Source: Thermoanaerobaculia bacterium
GTDB lineage: Bacteria > Acidobacteriota > Thermoanaerobaculia > UBA5066
Assembly: GCA_022071945.1 (NCBI GenBank)
Contig: JAJVIN010000009.1
Span: 1-64,000 of the forward strand
Length of the DNA: 64,000 nucleotides
Direction: 5' to 3'
In this document: positions 61,707-64,000 of the stretch, in pieces
How positions within the stretch are numbered: position 1 is the stretch's first letter
Layout of the letters: each line of letters starts with the position of its first letter
Translations under genes and position numbers: made by a program
The notes under the pieces: generated by a model
Told to the model about the DNA's origin: nothing
What the model saw: the letters and a program-made list of their open reading frames with translations, nothing else
The model's database searches: none

Positions 61707-62813
61707 ATGACGTCGAAGCGGACCCTTGCCGGAATCAGTGCCTTCTCACTCCTCATCGTCACGGCCGCGTGCGGCGGCTCTCACGAAAAGGCCGCCGGAC
61801 CTTCCGCTCCTCTTCCCGCGGTCAAGGCCAACCTCGTGAAGGCCGAGACCCGAGACGTTCCTCGGACGACCGAGCTCTACGGAACGGTCGCCGCGGGCAA
61901 GACCGTCGCGGTCTCGAGCCGGGTCATGGCCTTGGTATCGGCCGTCCACGTGAAGGCTGGAGACTCGGTCGCCGAGGGCCAAGTCCTCCTGGACATCGAC
62001 CCGCAGACCGCCCAGGGGCAAGAAGCCCAGGCAAAGGGAGCGCTCGCGCAGGCAAAGGCCGCGCTCGCCCTGGCGGAACGCAACCACCAGCGCTTCCAGA
62101 ACCTCTACAAGACGGGCGCCGCCTCGGAGCTCGAGCTCGACATGGCCCGCATGCAGTTCGAGCAGGCCAAGGGCGCCGTCCAGCAGGGTGAGGGCGCGGT
62201 TGCCGCGGCGTCCTCCGTCGCGAAGGAGTCCAAGGTCGTCGCCCCGTTCGCCGGCCGCGTCGCCTCGCGCATGGTCGAGCCGGGGGACCTCGCGGCCCCG
62301 GGACGTCCCCTGGTGATGATCGAGTCCACGGCGGGCAGAAGACTCGTTCTTTCCGTCCCCGAGAGCGCGGTCGTCGCCTCGGGCCTCTCCGTGGGCAAGA
62401 CACTCCCCGTTCGAATCGACTCCCGCCCCGACATGAAGGAGATCGCGGGGAAGGTGGCGGAGATGAGTCCCGGGGCCGACCCCGCGAGCCACACGTTCAT
62501 GGCGAAGGTCGACCTGCCGATCGGGGATCTCCCGACCGGGATCACGGGCCGGGCCTTCCTCGCGACGGGTTCGAAGAAGGCCATCCTCGTCCCGGCCGCG
62601 GCGGTTCTCACCCAGGGCGGCATGCAGCTCGTCGCGGTTCGCGACGACGCCGGAAAGCTGCGGACCAGGGCGATCACAACGGGTCAGACAGAGGCGAGCG
62701 GCCTGGTCGAAGTCCTGTCGGGACTGACGGGCGGAGAAACGCTCTTGACCGGCCTTTCCGCCCTTCCTCGAGATGGCTCGCCCGTCGAATCCACCGGTGA
62801 GGTGACCAAGTGA
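61707..62813 (+). CDS. RND-type periplasmic adaptor (MFP), likely lipoprotein
   Basis: 368 aa from the ATG at 61707, with GGAGG 5 nt upstream. The N-terminal segment ends in a lipobox-like VTAACGG, which suggests lipid anchoring. It has the usual adaptor order: lipoyl half (SRVMALVSAVHVKAGDSVAE), coiled-coil hairpin (about 90-150; AQAKAALALAERNHQRFQNL), lipoyl half (VVAPFAGRVASRMVEPGDLA), and beta-barrel and membrane-proximal domains (KKAILVPAAAVLTQGGMQLV). It lies 17 bp after tolC and overlaps the transporter start as GTGA. Confidence 0.9.
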   Translation: MTSKRTLAGISAFSLLIVTAACGGSHEKAAGPSAPLPAVKANLVKAETRDVPRTTELYGTVAAGKTVAVSSRVMALVSAVHVKAGDSVAEGQVLLDIDPQTAQGQEAQAKGALAQAKAALALAERNHQRFQNLYKTGAASELELDMARMQFEQAKGAVQQGEGAVAAASSVAKESKVVAPFAGRVASRMVEPGDLAAPGRPLVMIESTAGRRLVLSVPESAVVASGLSVGKTLPVRIDSRPDMKEIAGKVAEMSPGADPASHTFMAKVDLPIGDLPTGITGRAFLATGSKKAILVPAAAVLTQGGMQLVAVRDDAGKLRTRAITTGQTEASGLVEVLSGLTGGETLLTGLSALPRDGSPVESTGEVTK

Positions 62814-64000
62814 AGCCGGATGAGTCCGGACCGAAAGACTCCGGCGCACACGAGCCGCTCGGAAACGAGCCGCTCGGACAGAAGCCGCTCGGTCACGAGA
62901 CGCTCGCTCACGAGCCGCTCGCTCACGAGCCACCGTCTCTGGCAGACACGAAGCGCGAGGCGCTCCGCCTGAAGATGACGCGGCGCCCGATCGGGGCGTC
63001 GGGCCGGATCGCCCGGGCCTTTCTCGAATCCAAGCTGACGCCCCTCATCGTGGTCTTCTCGCTCCTGGTCGGCGGCTTCGCCGTGATGGTGACGCCGAGG
63101 GAAGAGGAGCCGCAGATCAAGGTCCCGATGATCGACGTCTTCCTGGCGATGCCGGGCGCGACGGCCGAGGAGGTCGAGCGGAGGCTGACGAGCCCTCTCG
63201 AGAAGGCGATCTACGAGATCCCCAACGTCGAGTACGTCTACTCGACGACTCAGCCCTCGGGCGGAATGATCATCGTCCGGTTCCTGGTCGGCACGGATCC
63301 CGACCAGGCCGTCGTCCGGGTGCACGCCAAGATCGCGGAGCAGATGCCGAACCTGCCGCCCGGAGCGATGCCCCCTCTCGTCGCGCCGAAGGGAATCGAC
63401 GACGTTCCGGTGCTGGCGTACACGCTCTCCTCCTCATCCGCGACACCGATGCAGCAAAAGCAGGTCGCCGAGGAGATGAGGGCCCAGTTGGTGAGGCACG
63501 ATCGCGTCTCGCAGGTCACCATCCTCGGCGGTGAGCGCCGCGCGGTGAGGGTGACCTTCGACCGCGACCGGCTCGCCGCGCATCACGTTTCCCTCATGCA
63601 GGCCTACATGGCGCTCTCGGGCCTGAACTGGAGGCTCCCCGCCGGGAGCTTCTCGGAGAACAACGCCGAGACGCAGATCGAGGTCGGCTCCCTGTTCCGC
63701 ACGGCAGACGAGGTGGGCAACGCCGTTGTCGGCGTCTGGAACGGCAAACCGGTCTACCTGCGCGAGATCGCCGCCATCAGCGACGGACCCGACGAGGCGC
63801 GCGAGTACGTCTGGATGATGGCGGGCGCCGCCGCGGGCCAGAAGGATCTCGCCGCCGGGTACGACACGCCCGCCGTCACGATTGCCATCGCCAAGAAGCC
63901 GGGCACAAATGCGGTCGAGCTCGTCGAGGATCTCGACAAGCGTGTCGCTTCGATGAAGGGCCCTGTCATCCCGTCCGACGTCACGGTCACGAAGACCCGC
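62810..64000 (+). CDS. RND-family inner membrane efflux transporter (3' end outside window)
   Basis: 397 codons are present from the GTG at 62810, which overlaps the adaptor stop (GTGA); the rest runs off the right edge. After an unusual charged N-terminal extension (about 60 residues with pentapeptide repeats), the RND core starts: RIARAFLESKLTPLIVVFSL (first helix), EEEPQIKVPMIDVFLAMPGA, TAEEVERRLTSPLEKAIYEI, and porter-domain strands to the window edge. The RREEEP-like motif and TSPLEK resemble AcrB/CzcA-class transporters. The substrate cannot be inferred; the HAE or heavy-metal classes both remain possible. Confidence 0.9.
   Translation, partial: MKPDESGPKDSGAHEPLGNEPLGQKPLGHETLAHEPLAHEPPSLADTKREALRLKMTRRPIGASGRIARAFLESKLTPLIVVFSLLVGGFAVMVTPREEEPQIKVPMIDVFLAMPGATAEEVERRLTSPLEKAIYEIPNVEYVYSTTQPSGGMIIVRFLVGTDPDQAVVRVHAKIAEQMPNLPPGAMPPLVAPKGIDDVPVLAYTLSSSSATPMQQKQVAEEMRAQLVRHDRVSQVTILGGERRAVRVTFDRDRLAAHHVSLMQAYMALSGLNWRLPAGSFSENNAETQIEVGSLFRTADEVGNAVVGVWNGKPVYLREIAAISDGPDEAREYVWMMAGAAAGQKDLAAGYDTPAVTIAIAKKPGTNAVELVEDLDKRVASMKGPVIPSDVTVTKTR
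62849..62935 (+). repeat. 15-bp tandem repeat encoding pentapeptides in the RND N-terminus
   Basis: Five to six copies of a 15-bp unit (consensus CACGAGCCGCTCGSW) give H/N-E-P-L-G/A repeats in the cytoplasmic N-terminal tail of the transporter. The repeat keeps the reading frame. Confidence 0.85.

Overview
The window is a high-GC stretch of bacterial chromosome with tightly packed genes. It most resembles Acidobacteriota, possibly a Thermoanaerobaculia-like lineage. The gene content points that way: a VWFA-related protein of the acidobacterial type, DUF2911, a Ser/Thr kinase fused to a TolB-like PD40 propeller, a two-component regulator propeller kinase, paired MacB-like permeases, BNR/sortilin-like propellers and large Ig-repeat secreted proteins. 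This assignment is inference from gene families; there is no rRNA or tRNA gene in the window. No phage, insertion sequence, CRISPR array or recognisable defence locus was found.

Layout. 1-4890: a giant secreted Ig-like repeat protein, cut by the left edge. 4891-11800: secreted or periplasmic proteins (DUF2911-TPR, a SnoaL-like protein, an M14 carboxypeptidase), an Rrf2 regulator converging on a small Cys-rich protein, several repeats and a decayed helix-turn-helix gene. 12022-16236: a large secreted BNR-propeller/PKD protein with a duplicated C-terminal module. 16352-25882: housekeeping and signalling genes (cNMP-domain protein, thioredoxin-like 2Fe-2S ferredoxin, VWFA protein coupled to a TANGO2/NRDE protein, DUF4301, cNMP-GGDEF diguanylate cyclase, DUF1697, hybrid histidine kinase, aminotransferase with YceH). 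25892-32551: a six-gene minus-strand operon RDD - SpoIIM - DUF4129 - DUF4350 - MoxR - DUF58, joined mostly by GTGA stop/start overlaps. 32644-43217: a GYF-domain membrane protein, a SpoU/TrmJ methyltransferase, a tandem-repeat array, a Spy-like protein, a degenerate receiver-GGDEF protein, a Ser/Thr kinase, a ceramidase-like membrane protein, a GAF-PAS-GGDEF-EAL protein and a DUF4412 protein. 43274-47707: a MacB-type tripartite export operon (adaptor, two permeases, ATPase). 47908-60144: an S9 peptidase; a GAF histidine kinase - HD-GYP - secreted protein operon; a PQQ-type sugar dehydrogenase with the duplicated C-terminal module coupled to a propeller histidine kinase. 60256-64000: a palindrome-controlled TolC - adaptor - RND pump operon, cut by the right edge.

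Two themes link the genes. The first is cyclic-di-GMP signalling: one canonical GGDEF cyclase, one GGDEF-EAL protein, one HD-GYP phosphodiesterase and one protein whose receiver and GGDEF domains both look inactive. The second is a large investment in the cell envelope: secreted propellers, Ig and PKD proteins, two efflux systems and peptidases. The most unusual observation is a C-terminal module of about 240 residues, present twice in each of two otherwise unrelated secreted propeller proteins. Other points of interest are two composite hairpin repeats in convergent intergenic regions, a 40-41 bp tandem array, and a 118-bp repeat that keeps the reading frame of a protein C-terminus.
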